DNA from: Mobiluncus porci | GTDB taxonomy: Bacteria; Actinomycetota; Actinomycetes; Actinomycetales; Actinomycetaceae | Length of the DNA stretch: 64,000 nucleotides | NCBI RefSeq assembly: GCF_009695935.1 | Contig: NZ_VUMY01000006.1 | Span: forward strand, 62,001-126,000 | Reading direction: 5' to 3' | In this document: positions 26,328 through 34,709 of the stretch, piece by piece | Layout: each line of letters opens with the position of its first letter | How positions within the stretch are numbered: position 1 is the first letter of the stretch | Made by a program: the position numbers and the translations under genes | The notes under the pieces: generated by a model | Seen by the model: only the letters and a program-made list of their open reading frames with translations | What the model was told of the DNA's origin: nothing | Databases searched by the model: none

Positions 26328-26603
26328 CTTCTTTGTATCTGGCACCCATTCATCGCCAAAAGCAGGCTTCATTAGATCCCAGGGCGTAGTCCCAAAGAGC
26401 GCGGCAACGCGCTCTATTTCGTTAACGCGCCAATCCGTGCGGTTGTGCCACCTTTCGCTTACGCTAGGGCGATTAATGCCTACAGCTTGGGCTAAATCGC
26501 TAACGTTCCACCCAACCCGAGCGCTTAGGGCTCTGATATTTGCGGAAACAATTTCAGGCGCGGTTTTAGATCCCGCTCTCATTGGTAACAAAGTTGTGCT
26601 CAT
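26289..26603 (-). CDS. Prophage immunity repressor candidate, HTH protein ending in attL
   Basis: 104 residues, with a Cro/CI-type HTH near residues 33-70 (NVSDLAQAVGINRPSVSERW). The last ten codons (RLDSNQQPAD) are encoded by the attachment core and the stop TAA (26289-26291) is completed by a host base. In the excised circle that base is C, the stop becomes TAC, and the frame continues 26 residues into 43358-43281. The start is leaderless: TATAAT (26610-26615) is 6 nt before ATG with TTGTCA at 26633-26638. Layout and att overlap match integration-dependent immunity repressors. Confidence 0.88.
   Translation of the reverse strand: MSTTLLPMRAGSKTAPEIVSANIRALSARVGWNVSDLAQAVGINRPSVSERWHNRTDWRVNEIERVAALFGTTPWDLMKPAFGDEWVPDTKKLPRLDSNQQPAD
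26290..26328. other. attL core (39 bp)
   Basis: Identical to 43360-43398 over 39 bp; the flanking bases on both sides differ, so the boundaries are exact. The core comprises the 3' part of tRNA-Asn from the anticodon plus one base. It also encodes the end of the repressor on the minus strand. Confidence 0.93.
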
Positions 26604-26694
26604 AACCTAATTATAGGTGGAATAGCCACCATTGACAAGGCTGCGACACGCCGAATTAATGTAAATCCTCTACTGTGTCGGAAAATCCAACATA
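26604..26694. promoter_or_regulatory. Divergent lysogeny switch
   Basis: Minus strand: TTGTCA, 17-bp spacer, TATAAT, 6 nt, repressor ATG. Plus strand: TTGACA (26632-26637), overlapping the same -35 bases, with ATTAAT 17 bp later. GCGACAC (26643-26649) and GTGTCG (26675-26680) form an inverted pair that could be operator half-sites. Binding here would switch between repressor and Cro-side expression. Confidence 0.7.
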
Positions 26695-26922
26695 ATGATA
26701 GCTATGAAAACGCCAAGCATTGACACGGAAATTTCTGAAGCGGTTAGGAAGCTGAAGCGCAAAAAAGGCTTGACTAGCATTCAAATCGCCAAGGCGCTCA
26801 ATCTCACACGATCATCTTTCAACGATCGCTTGATGAATCGCACCCCTTGGCGATTAACTGACGTGGACGCTTTGGCTCGCCTCGGTGTAGAGGTGCCACC
26901 TCTGGGAGGTGTGGAATGTTAG
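26695..26922 (+). CDS. Cro-like HTH protein
   Basis: 75 residues; HTH near residues 20-55 (LTSIQIAKALNLTRSSFNDRL) followed by a short wing-like tail, resembling a shortened relative of the repressor (both share the RxxWRxxxxxALA pattern after the HTH). Divergent from the repressor and first gene of the rightward early region. ATG 26704 is an alternative start 7 nt after CATAAT. Confidence 0.75.
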   Translation: MIAMKTPSIDTEISEAVRKLKRKKGLTSIQIAKALNLTRSSFNDRLMNRTPWRLTDVDALARLGVEVPPLGGVEC

Positions 26923-27311
26923 GCAAAAATGTTCAAAAGCCACAAGTTCTTCCAGAAGTAGAGCTGAGCGTCTACTTCCATACGCCATACTTGCTTGCCC
27001 CTTGTTTTGGGAGCCATCGCGTGAAACTTTGGCGTAAGGTCTGCTGGCACATATCCCAAATGCTGCATTTGAGGAGAGTAAACCGCGATCGCGTCAGGGT
27101 CAGCTTGATTGTCTCTCTCAGGGATAAGAAACACTTTCACACTGTAACGGTAGTCCCTACTCGCGCCGATACTTTTAGCGAATTGCTTGAAAGCGGCTTG
27201 ACGGTAGGAAGCGCCCGCAATTGTGAACCCCTCAGAGTCCACAGTGACTTGATACTGGCTTACGGCCCTGGGAGCCGAAGGCCTGGACTTAAAAATGTCA
27301 AAAATACCCAT
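26919..27311 (-). CDS. HIRAN-like domain protein, likely expressed from the prophage
   Basis: 130 residues. The middle and end read VFLIPERDNQADPDAIAVYS and HLGYVPADL, the pattern of HIRAN/DNA-end binding domains (NPYDPNAIAV...GYVP). Encoded against the early region, with TAGATT 7 nt before ATG, so it can be transcribed in the lysogen. It overlaps the Cro-like stop by 4 bp. A role in DNA protection, superinfection exclusion or host benefit is possible; function is not known. Confidence 0.7.
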   Translation of the reverse strand: MGIFDIFKSRPSAPRAVSQYQVTVDSEGFTIAGASYRQAAFKQFAKSIGASRDYRYSVKVFLIPERDNQADPDAIAVYSPQMQHLGYVPADLTPKFHAMAPKTRGKQVWRMEVDAQLYFWKNLWLLNIFA

Positions 27312-27373
27312 GCCCCTAAATCTAGCGGAAATCGTCCACCAAGATAACCAAAACCAGAGAAAGGAAAACCCAG

Positions 27374-27580
27374 ATGAATACCACGCTTACCCCATTGTAT
27401 GAGGGCATCGCCGCTAAACGAATAGAGAAACATCTGAGGGAGGCGCTACACGAAGCGCAAGAATCCCTCGCTCACTGTCGAGGCATCCCTATTAACCGCA
27501 TAGGGCGAACTTACGAGCTCACACAAGGAGCCGTAGACACTCTCACAGACGCATTAAACGAACTAGAGATTTGGAGCTAG
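27374..27580 (+). CDS. Small prophage early protein, unknown
   Basis: 68 residues, helical, charged (KRIEKHLREALHEAQESLAHC). AGAAAGGAAA-type ribosome site upstream. No family recognised. It ends 2 bp before the next gene's ATG. Confidence 0.6.
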   Translation: MNTTLTPLYEGIAAKRIEKHLREALHEAQESLAHCRGIPINRIGRTYELTQGAVDTLTDALNELEIWS

Positions 27581-27582
27581 AA

Positions 27583-27942
27583 ATGCCACATTTCAGTAAT
27601 AAAAACTTTTCCTTGGCTGTCCGTATCTTTCAGACAAAGAACCAGCTCACGCAAAAAGAGCTTTCGGAGCTTTCAGGTCTCCCTCGCTCTACTGTCTCTA
27701 ATCGTGTAAGGAATATAGAGCCGTGGCGACCTCATGAGATAGAGGTTCTGAAGAAACTTGGTGTAACTCTTGATGATCTTGATAGTGGCTATCCTCCAAT
27801 GCGTATTAGGGCATTACCTCAGCGACGCAAGACCGAGCCCAAGCCGGAGCGAGAATACCTTAGCGATTTGGCCTCTTGCTTCCTAGCGATTTCGTTTTGG
27901 AGTGAAAAAGTCGCTGAAATCATGAAAGAGAAAAACCTATGA
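27583..27942 (+). CDS. Prophage HTH protein
   Basis: 119 residues from ATG 27583, which is preceded by TTGGAG. An XRE-type HTH lies near residues 24-50 (TQKELSELSGLPRSTVSNRV). The arrangement RxxEPWRPHEIEVLKKLGV again resembles the repressor and Cro-like proteins, giving three related HTH proteins in this prophage. The stop overlaps the next ATG. Confidence 0.75.
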   Translation: MPHFSNKNFSLAVRIFQTKNQLTQKELSELSGLPRSTVSNRVRNIEPWRPHEIEVLKKLGVTLDDLDSGYPPMRIRALPQRRKTEPKPEREYLSDLASCFLAISFWSEKVAEIMKEKNL

Positions 27943-28904
27943 CTATCGGAATTGAGACCCCCGCTCCGGTTCTGCTTCAGTCATTGACGCGAGCGGGATG
28001 GGGGGAACTCGCTGGCAACGAGTGGCAAGGAGTGCGATCCACTTTGACCGCTATTGTCGCTCGCTCGAGAGGCAAGTCTACCCTCGAGGCTACCGTGTGG
28101 CAGATAGCACAATCAGCAGGGCTCTCAGAGAAGTGGACGGCGCGTTGCCTCTACATCCTGGAAGGCCTCGGCGTAATCCGTTGGACGCGCGGGGAAATCG
28201 TGGAGGGCAAGCCCCGCCCGGGCCTCATCGCCATCATGAAAGCCACCCTGCTAGAACTCATCCGGCAAGCCTGGAGCCAATCTAGCACCGCGTGGGCTCG
28301 CCGCCGCGCCGCCACCTATGCCCGCCTTCAGCGTTTGAAAAACCGAGAAGCGAATATCCGCAGGTCACGCCATGCGGAACTGAGCGCCGACCTTAACGGT
28401 ATTAACCGGCGCGGCCATCAGGCCGCCGCGCCGGTAATACCGAATGACATTGAAAACGCACCTAATTTCGTCCCAAGAAAGGAAGAAACAATGAACCAAG
28501 ACTCAATGCTTTGTGACCACGGCTTCATTAACGGCGCGGGGAATTGTCCACAATGCAAACGCATCACCGATAACCGGAAAGCAGATGGCAGGAAGAGAAC
28601 CAAGGAAGCGCGAAACGCTTGGCGCAATATGCAAGCCCGCCGGAACCTGGCACGCCTGGACGCTCAAGCCCAAGCCGATAGGCAAGCAGGGAGCCGACAG
28701 TGGCAGCAAGAGCACCCTATCCCTCAAGGAATGAGTGCTGCTGATTGGTGCCTGGTGTGTAAGGCGTATCATCCACGCCTTACAGGCGATGCGCGCCTCG
28801 AGCATCTACGACAATATGCTCCAGGAGCTTATAAAGTCGCGCTAGCAAAGATGGGCAAGAAAGAGCCCAAGTTCGAAGCCTACTCACCTTGGAGGAAGCG
28901 ATGA
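27939..28904 (+). CDS. Prophage winged-helix protein with two zinc-binding cysteine pairs
   Basis: 321 residues. The N-terminal part (residues 45-95) looks like a winged-helix (LEATVWQIAQSAGLSEKWTARCLYILEGLGVIRW). A basic linker follows, then CxxC knuckles in CDHGFINGAGNCPQC (residues about 190-206) and WCLVC (about 269). It is the largest early gene and so a candidate replication initiator or regulator, though no family is certain. The ATGA overlaps upstream and downstream show translational coupling. Confidence 0.65.
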   Translation: MTIGIETPAPVLLQSLTRAGWGELAGNEWQGVRSTLTAIVARSRGKSTLEATVWQIAQSAGLSEKWTARCLYILEGLGVIRWTRGEIVEGKPRPGLIAIMKATLLELIRQAWSQSSTAWARRRAATYARLQRLKNREANIRRSRHAELSADLNGINRRGHQAAAPVIPNDIENAPNFVPRKEETMNQDSMLCDHGFINGAGNCPQCKRITDNRKADGRKRTKEARNAWRNMQARRNLARLDAQAQADRQAGSRQWQQEHPIPQGMSAADWCLVCKAYHPRLTGDARLEHLRQYAPGAYKVALAKMGKKEPKFEAYSPWRKR

Positions 28905-29275
28905 GCAATTGGGGAGGCGAAAAAGCAAAGCGTCTGGCTGCTGCTGTCATGGCAGAGTATGGTAGCGTCTGCCACCTCTGCCAGCAACCAATCAGCAAGC
29001 CCTTTGGCTATCACACAAGCAACCTCACCTCGAGACCTGACCCCGATAGCTTCAGCGTCGATCATGTCCTACCTCGCAGCAAGGGAGGAAGTGACGAGCT
29101 CGAGAACCTACGCCCCGCCCACTATCGCTGTAACTTGAAGCGGGGAAACAGGAGACGAAACACGATAAGAGCAACCGCTTTCGACCCTGCCATGATCTCA
29201 GCGGAAAAAATGACAACCCCGCAACGACGGCAACAAAAACCGAAAACGGAGCCGGAAGGGCAACTGTTTTTTTGA
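28901..29275 (+). CDS. HNH endonuclease
   Basis: Zinc-containing nuclease. The motif set is CHLC...DHVLPRSKGGSDELENL...CNLKRGN (first Cys pair, catalytic His, Asn, second Cys). HNH genes directly before terminase genes assist DNA packaging in HK97-like phages. GGAGG precedes ATG 28901, and ATGA overlaps the previous stop. Confidence 0.92.
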   Translation: MSNWGGEKAKRLAAAVMAEYGSVCHLCQQPISKPFGYHTSNLTSRPDPDSFSVDHVLPRSKGGSDELENLRPAHYRCNLKRGNRRRNTIRATAFDPAMISAEKMTTPQRRQQKPKTEPEGQLFF

Positions 29276-29347
29276 AACCGCCCTGCCCGACTTCCCGCCT
29301 GCCCAGTTTATTTATCTCCAGATTGTAGAAAAAACGGGAGAAAAGCA

Positions 29348-29692
29348 ATGAATAAGGAAAAAAACGAAACTAAGAAAACAGAATGGCAACCAACACTCCC
29401 GGGGTTGAATATCGAGGCAGCGGGAGGGTCTGCCATCGTGCAAGCCGTGGAAACCTCTCTCGCGTCTCTTGATGAGCAAGGCCTTCTGGAAGCCCACCAC
29501 TCAGGCCAGATTCAGCTTATTCTTGAGGTTGCCCGGGCTGTAGGAGCTGGCTTGTCTTGGGGCAAGGTCTCCGTGGCTACAACGACCCTTGTTAGGGAAC
29601 TTCGCGAGCTAATGGCCACCCTACCGGCTCCAGCCGTGAAACAGGCTGAAGACCCGATGGACGCTTTGCTAGAAGCAGCGAGGCCGGAATGA
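29348..29692 (+). CDS. Terminase small subunit candidate
   Basis: 114 residues, helical, located between HNH and TerL and overlapping the TerL start by 4 bp (ATGA). The central helices (LDEQGLLEAHHSGQIQLILEVARAVG) resemble actinophage small terminases. Assigned mainly by position. Confidence 0.7.
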   Translation: MNKEKNETKKTEWQPTLPGLNIEAAGGSAIVQAVETSLASLDEQGLLEAHHSGQIQLILEVARAVGAGLSWGKVSVATTTLVRELRELMATLPAPAVKQAEDPMDALLEAARPE

Positions 29693-31287
29693 GACCCACG
29701 CCCCCGCCTCCTACCTATGCGACACCTCGAGACCCGCAAGCGAAAACTTATGGGCCTTGGGTAGATCGTGTGGCTTCGTTTCTTGGGACTCCTCTTATGC
29801 CTTGGCAGAGGCAAGTAGTAGACACCGCGCTAGAAGTAGACCCCGCCCGCCCCGGTGCTTTCAAATACAAAAAGGTTATTCTCACCGTGCCTAGGCAATC
29901 AGGTAAAACCACGCTTCTAAGAGCCTTGTCTGTAGCGCGGGCTCTGACCTGCCCTATGGAAATCTGGTACACCGCGCAAACACGGAAAGCCGCGGTTAAG
30001 AAATGGCACGAGCTGGCAGACCCGCTTCCTACAATGATGGGCTACGGTCCGGATGGGAAGCCCCGCGCCGATCTCAAGAAAGGCGTAGGTAACGAGTTTC
30101 TCTATTTCTGGAATGGGTCTCTTATTGCGCCGTTTGCTCCGAAAAAGGACGGCCTGGACTCTATCACTTCGCCCCTGGTAGAAATTGATGAAGCCTTCGC
30201 TTTCAGTCTCGAAGCCGGGCTCGAGCTGCTGGCATCGGCTGAGCCCGTGGGCATTACTTTTCCAGACGCGCAAATCTGGATTGTGTCCACCGCGGGGCAT
30301 CAGCAGTCGACCTGGCTCAAGCAACTAGTCGAGCAAGGCCGTGCCGCGACGAAAGACCCTAACGCTTCTATCGCCTATTTTGAGTGGTCCGCCGATCCGG
30401 AACTCGCAGCGAAAGACCCCTACAGTCCCGAAACACTGGCGTTTCACCCCGCCCTAGACTACACGCAAGACTTACGCGATCTTTTGAAAGTCGCTAAGGC
30501 CACTAGCCTTTCCGTGTGGAGGCGCGCCTATTTGAACCTTTGGAGTAACGAGACCGCCGCGGTTATTGACCCCGCAGCCTGGGACGCGCTCGAAGACAGC
30601 TCTCTGGAAATGCCAGACCCCGCGCGGGTTGCTATCGGTTGCGCTGTAGCTGCTGACCGCTCCGCTGCTTCGATATGGGGAGCGTGGCATCAAGAAGGAA
30701 ACATTGCTATTCATCAGCTCGCAACCAAAGACGGTGCGGCCTGGCTCGAGCCCGCCCTGGAGCAAATGATGGACGAAAAACAAATCTTGACCCTTGGAGG
30801 GGATGACGCGGGCCTAACGAGGGTTGCTTTGCAAGAAATGGCTCAAAACGGTTACCCCGTGAAACGGCTCACGCCCCGCGAATGGGCTACCGCCTGCACC
30901 TGGTTTATTGGAGCCGTGGAAGCCGGGGAAATCAGGCACGACGGCGCGCAACTAATCACCAAACAGCTAGCCGCCGCGCAACTACGCCCCTTGGGAGGCG
31001 CTACAGCTTTTTCAGAAAACCATTCAGCGGGACCTATTGACGGGCTCAAAGCCGCCATCGTAGCCGCCTACCTTACCCACCTATCTGGGGAAGGGGAACG
31101 ATATTTTGAAAATGTACAATTTCGACGTATCCGACGAATCCGCTCTTGTGACTTGCAAGTGTGGATGGAGATCCCCTATCTACCGCACCCGGGAAGAAGC
31201 CCGCGCCGCTCTCATCCATCACGAAAGAGCCAATCATCCAAACTGTTTTCAGGCACGACACGCCGCGCAAATGCGAAGGCTCCGTAA
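29689..31287 (+). CDS. Terminase large subunit
   Basis: DNA packaging motor. Walker A VPRQSGKTTLLR near residue 68, Walker B PLVEIDEAFAF near 165, and the nuclease domain starts about 310 (VAIGCAVAADRSA, LGGDDAG). Up to about residue 470 it reads as normal TerL. The last 60 residues (RRIRRIRSCDLQVW...) are basic, Arg-rich and lie over the next gene. One extra T in the TTTT at 31104-31107 would give a stop at the expected end. The extension is probably the result of a 1-base loss. Confidence 0.93.
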   Translation: MRPTPPPPTYATPRDPQAKTYGPWVDRVASFLGTPLMPWQRQVVDTALEVDPARPGAFKYKKVILTVPRQSGKTTLLRALSVARALTCPMEIWYTAQTRKAAVKKWHELADPLPTMMGYGPDGKPRADLKKGVGNEFLYFWNGSLIAPFAPKKDGLDSITSPLVEIDEAFAFSLEAGLELLASAEPVGITFPDAQIWIVSTAGHQQSTWLKQLVEQGRAATKDPNASIAYFEWSADPELAAKDPYSPETLAFHPALDYTQDLRDLLKVAKATSLSVWRRAYLNLWSNETAAVIDPAAWDALEDSSLEMPDPARVAIGCAVAADRSAASIWGAWHQEGNIAIHQLATKDGAAWLEPALEQMMDEKQILTLGGDDAGLTRVALQEMAQNGYPVKRLTPREWATACTWFIGAVEAGEIRHDGAQLITKQLAAAQLRPLGGATAFSENHSAGPIDGLKAAIVAAYLTHLSGEGERYFENVQFRRIRRIRSCDLQVWMEIPYLPHPGRSPRRSHPSRKSQSSKLFSGTTRRANAKAP

Positions 31288-31309
31288 AAGTGACGGTAAG
31301 CGCCCTTAG
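31112..31309 (+). CDS. Small prophage zinc-ribbon-like protein
   Basis: 65 residues with CKCGWRSP and a His/Cys pair further on (HHERANHPNC), suggesting one zinc site. Fully overlaps the out-of-frame end of terL. Such small proteins between TerL and portal are common in actinophages; role unknown. A TTG at 31106 is an alternative start. Confidence 0.6.
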   Translation: MYNFDVSDESALVTCKCGWRSPIYRTREEARAALIHHERANHPNCFQARHAAQMRRLRKSDGKRP

Positions 31310-31317
31310 ATAAGAAT

Positions 31318-32451
31318 ATGGGAATCCTCAAAAATGCCCTTCATCTGGTAACCCGATCCGACACGGGAGCGCAAGACCCGACCCCTACCGAGTCTAGCGC
31401 TCCCGTGCCACCCCCTCGCTCCGCTTATCTCACCCCGGAATCCTCTCTCGCGCTAGAGTCTGTTTACCGCGCGGTTAGCATCCTGCAAGCCGCCGCGCAA
31501 CAAATCAGCCTCGACTCATGGCGCGGCATCCAGAAAGTGGACCCAGCCCCGTCGCTAGTGACGCGTCCCGCCGCTTGCATGGCAAGAAGCGAATTTATCG
31601 CCGAAACCGTGATGAGTCTCGCTCTACGGGGAAATGCGTATTGGCGTATTTGGCGCAATGAAGCCCAAGAAATTATCAACCTCGAGCCCTTGGATCCGGC
31701 TCTCGTCCTGGTTTCCATGACGAAACCAGGACGCTACAAATACCATTATCAAGGCCAAGAGCTCACCCGCTCGAAAATCGCTCACATGAAGTTGCTTCGA
31801 GTCCCTGGGAGACCTGAGGGTCTGGGACCAATCCAAGCCGCCCGTGAGCTACTAACCGGAGCCCTCGCAGTACGCAACTATGCCGACAATTGGATAAACA
31901 GCGGGGGAGTCCCTAACGGGGTACTATCCACCGAGCAAGCCCTAACAGCACAAATGGCCTCGAACTATAAACAGCAGTGGATGGAGTCCCAATCTTATGA
32001 TAAAGGCCCCGCAGTGCTCGGATCCGGCTTGAAGTATTCTCCCCTTGCTTTGAAGCCTGAAGAATTGCAGTGGCTCGAATCCCAAAAGTTCTCAGTAACA
32101 CAAGTAGCTAGGTTGTTCGGTATTCCAGCCGCTCACATGCTCGCAGCAGTCGAAGGCTCTTCCATGACCTACACGAATATCGAGCAGATGGAAATCTCTT
32201 TCATCCGATACACCCTCATGGGATATTTACGCCCAATCGAAGAGGCATTTACCGATATTTTGCCGCGCGGCCAAACCGCCCGCTTCAACCTAGACTCTCT
32301 GCTTCGAACTGACACGGCGCAACGCTACAACTCATACGCAACCGCGATACAAGCCGGGTTTATGACCATTGACGAAGTGAGACAAATCGAGAACCTACCA
32401 CCAATGAACGGAGAAAACAGTGAAGAAGAATCTTTACAGCAACCGGCTTAG
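31318..32451 (+). CDS. Phage portal protein (HK97 family)
   Basis: 377-residue dodecamer subunit through which DNA enters the head. Typical segments: SVYRAVSILQAAAQQISL, LRGNAYWRIWRN, HMKLLRVPGRPEGLGPIQAA, and the C-terminal FTDILPRGQTARFNLDSLLR. Its 3' end overlaps the protease-capsid start by 32 bp. Confidence 0.93.
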   Translation: MGILKNALHLVTRSDTGAQDPTPTESSAPVPPPRSAYLTPESSLALESVYRAVSILQAAAQQISLDSWRGIQKVDPAPSLVTRPAACMARSEFIAETVMSLALRGNAYWRIWRNEAQEIINLEPLDPALVLVSMTKPGRYKYHYQGQELTRSKIAHMKLLRVPGRPEGLGPIQAARELLTGALAVRNYADNWINSGGVPNGVLSTEQALTAQMASNYKQQWMESQSYDKGPAVLGSGLKYSPLALKPEELQWLESQKFSVTQVARLFGIPAAHMLAAVEGSSMTYTNIEQMEISFIRYTLMGYLRPIEEAFTDILPRGQTARFNLDSLLRTDTAQRYNSYATAIQAGFMTIDEVRQIENLPPMNGENSEEESLQQPA

Positions 32452-33982
32452 CCTACGCGCCGCCGATAGCGAGACCCCCGGCGCGGGCCGCACCGTTGAA
32501 GGCATCGCCGTACCCTGGGAAACACCTACCACTGTAGGAGGCTGGATCGAGTCATTCGAGCGAGGCGCGGCCATCCTCGAAACCCCCGCCCCGCTGCTAT
32601 ACCTCCACTCTGAGCCTATCGGGGTAATCGAAACCGCTAGCGATGAAGAAGACGGTCTGCACATAGTGGCTCGAATCTCTCAAACCGCGCGCGGGGATGA
32701 AGCCCTGCAACTCGTGAAAGATGGAGCCGTTGCTGGCATGTCCGTTGGCTTCGAGCCCGTGGAATGGAAAGACCGGGAAGACCAAACCGTAATCACCCTC
32801 GCAGACGTGAGGGAAGTAAGCCTCGTACCCGTGCCCGCATATAAGGACGCGAAAGTAACCGGAACCCGAAACCAAGATTTAGAAACCCCTGAAACCCCCG
32901 ATAACAAAGGAGAAAACAAAGTGAAAACCGAAGAAGAAATTAAGGCGCTCCGAGAAGACGTGGATCTTCTTACCCGCCAGCTCGACCTGGTAAAGGAAGG
33001 CCAAGACGATAAGCCCGCCATGTCTCCACTCATGCAAACCCGCTCTTTTGGCGCATACGTGGAAATGATGGCCAAGCAGGAAATGGAAGGCCGCGCCTGG
33101 GAAGGACTCACCATCGGAGAGACCTCCACCCGCCCCGCCTGGCTTGGCGAAATCGTGCGAATGATGGAAGAAAAGCAAATCATCACAGGACTTTTCACGC
33201 ACACTACCGACTTGCCTAGCGAGGGCATGACTCTTGAATACACCGAGATTAACGAAGGTACACTGAAAGTTGCTGAGCAAGCCAAAGAAGGCGATGATCT
33301 CGTTTATGGCAAGGTAGCGACCGGTACCAAGTCCGCAAGCGTTAAAACCTTTGGTGGTTACTCGAGCCTTTCTAAGCGGGTAATTGATCGTTCTTCTACC
33401 GCCGTGCTCGACACGACATTTAAAGGCCTGGCTTTGAAATACGCCTCTGCCATCGAAGCGGAAACCCGCGCCCTGGTAGATAAGCAATACACGGATAGCC
33501 TCGCAACCGCTGACCTTTACTTGGGTAAGACCCTCGCTACTGCTGGCATCCTGGACTGGCAGCGCCTCATGCTCGCCCTTGTGCGTAAGTATGACGGTAT
33601 TCTTGCCCCGCTTTCTGGCCTCATCGTTTCGCCTCTCGTTTTCGAGAAACTCATGGAGTTGCCTAAGACGGCTACCGCTTTGCAAATCACGCCCGCCCCC
33701 GATGAGCGGCAAGGCACTATCACCCTTGCCCCTGCCCAGTCTGGCTCTCTGGTAGGCATCTCGCTTACCATGCATCCATCTTGGGACGGGGAAAAAGCCC
33801 TTGCCTACTCCAAGGCCGCTATCGAGGTCAAAGAATCCCCCGGCGCGCCCTTGAAGCTGCAAGACGAAAACATCGTGAACCTCACTAACGCATGGAGCGT
33901 CTACGGGTATGCCGCGCATTACGCGCCCATGCCTAACGCGCTCGTGCCTCTGCAACTCGCAGCCGCGGGAGCCGGTGCATAA
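32420..33982 (+). CDS. Fused prohead protease and major capsid protein
   Basis: 520 residues. Residues 1-150 are an HK97-type serine protease (VEGIAVPWETPT, LYLHSEPIGV with the active His, AVAGMSVGFEP with the active Ser). Residues about 170-520 are an HK97-fold capsid with a coiled scaffold-like delta domain (EEIKALREDVDLLTRQLDLV). In many phages these are two genes. AAAGGAG at 32906-32912 sits 8 nt before an in-frame GTG (32921) exactly at the domain boundary, so the capsid may also be made separately. Confidence 0.92.
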   Translation: MKKNLYSNRLSLRAADSETPGAGRTVEGIAVPWETPTTVGGWIESFERGAAILETPAPLLYLHSEPIGVIETASDEEDGLHIVARISQTARGDEALQLVKDGAVAGMSVGFEPVEWKDREDQTVITLADVREVSLVPVPAYKDAKVTGTRNQDLETPETPDNKGENKVKTEEEIKALREDVDLLTRQLDLVKEGQDDKPAMSPLMQTRSFGAYVEMMAKQEMEGRAWEGLTIGETSTRPAWLGEIVRMMEEKQIITGLFTHTTDLPSEGMTLEYTEINEGTLKVAEQAKEGDDLVYGKVATGTKSASVKTFGGYSSLSKRVIDRSSTAVLDTTFKGLALKYASAIEAETRALVDKQYTDSLATADLYLGKTLATAGILDWQRLMLALVRKYDGILAPLSGLIVSPLVFEKLMELPKTATALQITPAPDERQGTITLAPAQSGSLVGISLTMHPSWDGEKALAYSKAAIEVKESPGAPLKLQDENIVNLTNAWSVYGYAAHYAPMPNALVPLQLAAAGAGA

Positions 33983-34338
33983 TGCTACCCGCCGCTTCGA
34001 CCCTCACCGAGCCTACTATCCAGATTGGCGCTAGCTCTCTTGCCTCGCACATGGGAGCTGGTGCCAGCCTGGAAACCGACGCTTTACGCGCCGTGTGGCT
34101 CGAAGGGTATGAGATGATACGTGCCTGGTGTGGAGACCAGGGCGAAACCGTACCCGGGGCAATCCTCAACCGCGCCATTCTTGAGGTGGCTTCCGAGCTT
34201 TGGGCAAGACGTAGCGCGCCGGGGGGAATCCTCGCACAATACGCCGACCTCGGAGCCGCCCCGGTACGGCTCGCCCGCGATCCCATGCTAGGCGCGCGCC
34301 CCCTCCTAGCGCCCTACCTGAAAGCAGGGATGGCATGA
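33982..34338 (+). CDS. Head-tail connector protein
   Basis: 118 residues directly after the capsid gene, start overlapping its stop by one base. Helical, with the gp6/gp15-like pattern (ALRAVWLEGYEMIRAWCGD, AILEVASELWARR). It probably forms the adaptor ring under the portal. Confidence 0.75.
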   Translation: MLPAASTLTEPTIQIGASSLASHMGAGASLETDALRAVWLEGYEMIRAWCGDQGETVPGAILNRAILEVASELWARRSAPGGILAQYADLGAAPVRLARDPMLGARPLLAPYLKAGMA

Positions 34339-34709
34339 ATGTTTTAAGCGACCTGAGGGAAAAACTCGCGACGCAACTAGCGGAAACAACGGGGCTCGAG
34401 GCCTACGCCTGGGAGCCCGAGCGTTTCAACGCTCCTTGCGTGATTGTGGGACCCGACACAACCTACCTGAAAGCCGGAGAAGCCTTCAGGACGTGGAAAG
34501 TCTCGCTAAACGTGCGTATCGTAACCTCTCCCGCCGTCACCGAGGACTACCTCACCGAGTTAGAAGACTCAGTGGCAGCAATTCTCGGAAATGACGGCCT
34601 GGAAGTGGAATGGGTAGGGAAACCATACGCGCTTACCACTCACGAGCGCGCCTATCCAGCAATCGACCTCAAAATCACGACAACTATTAGAAAAGGAAAA
34701 GAGCAATGA
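34335..34709 (+). CDS. Tail terminator / minor head-tail joining protein candidate
   Basis: 124 residues with the alpha/beta pattern of tail terminator proteins (NVLSDLREKLATQLAETTGL, WKVSLNVRIVTSPAV). Overlaps neighbours on both sides by 4 bp. It lies directly before the major tail protein, which supports this role. Confidence 0.65.
   Translation: MNVLSDLREKLATQLAETTGLEAYAWEPERFNAPCVIVGPDTTYLKAGEAFRTWKVSLNVRIVTSPAVTEDYLTELEDSVAAILGNDGLEVEWVGKPYALTTHERAYPAIDLKITTTIRKGKEQ

Noticed and set aside
25918-26349. Minus-strand frame reading AGFEPATCRLTVG
   Set aside because: That peptide is the usual artefact of translating a tRNA on the reverse strand (tRNA-Asn at 26256-26327).
26916-27347. Plus-strand frame opposite the HIRAN-like gene
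   Set aside because: The minus-strand product has a coherent domain pattern (DPDAIAVYS...GYVP) and a promoter-like box; the plus-strand one does not.
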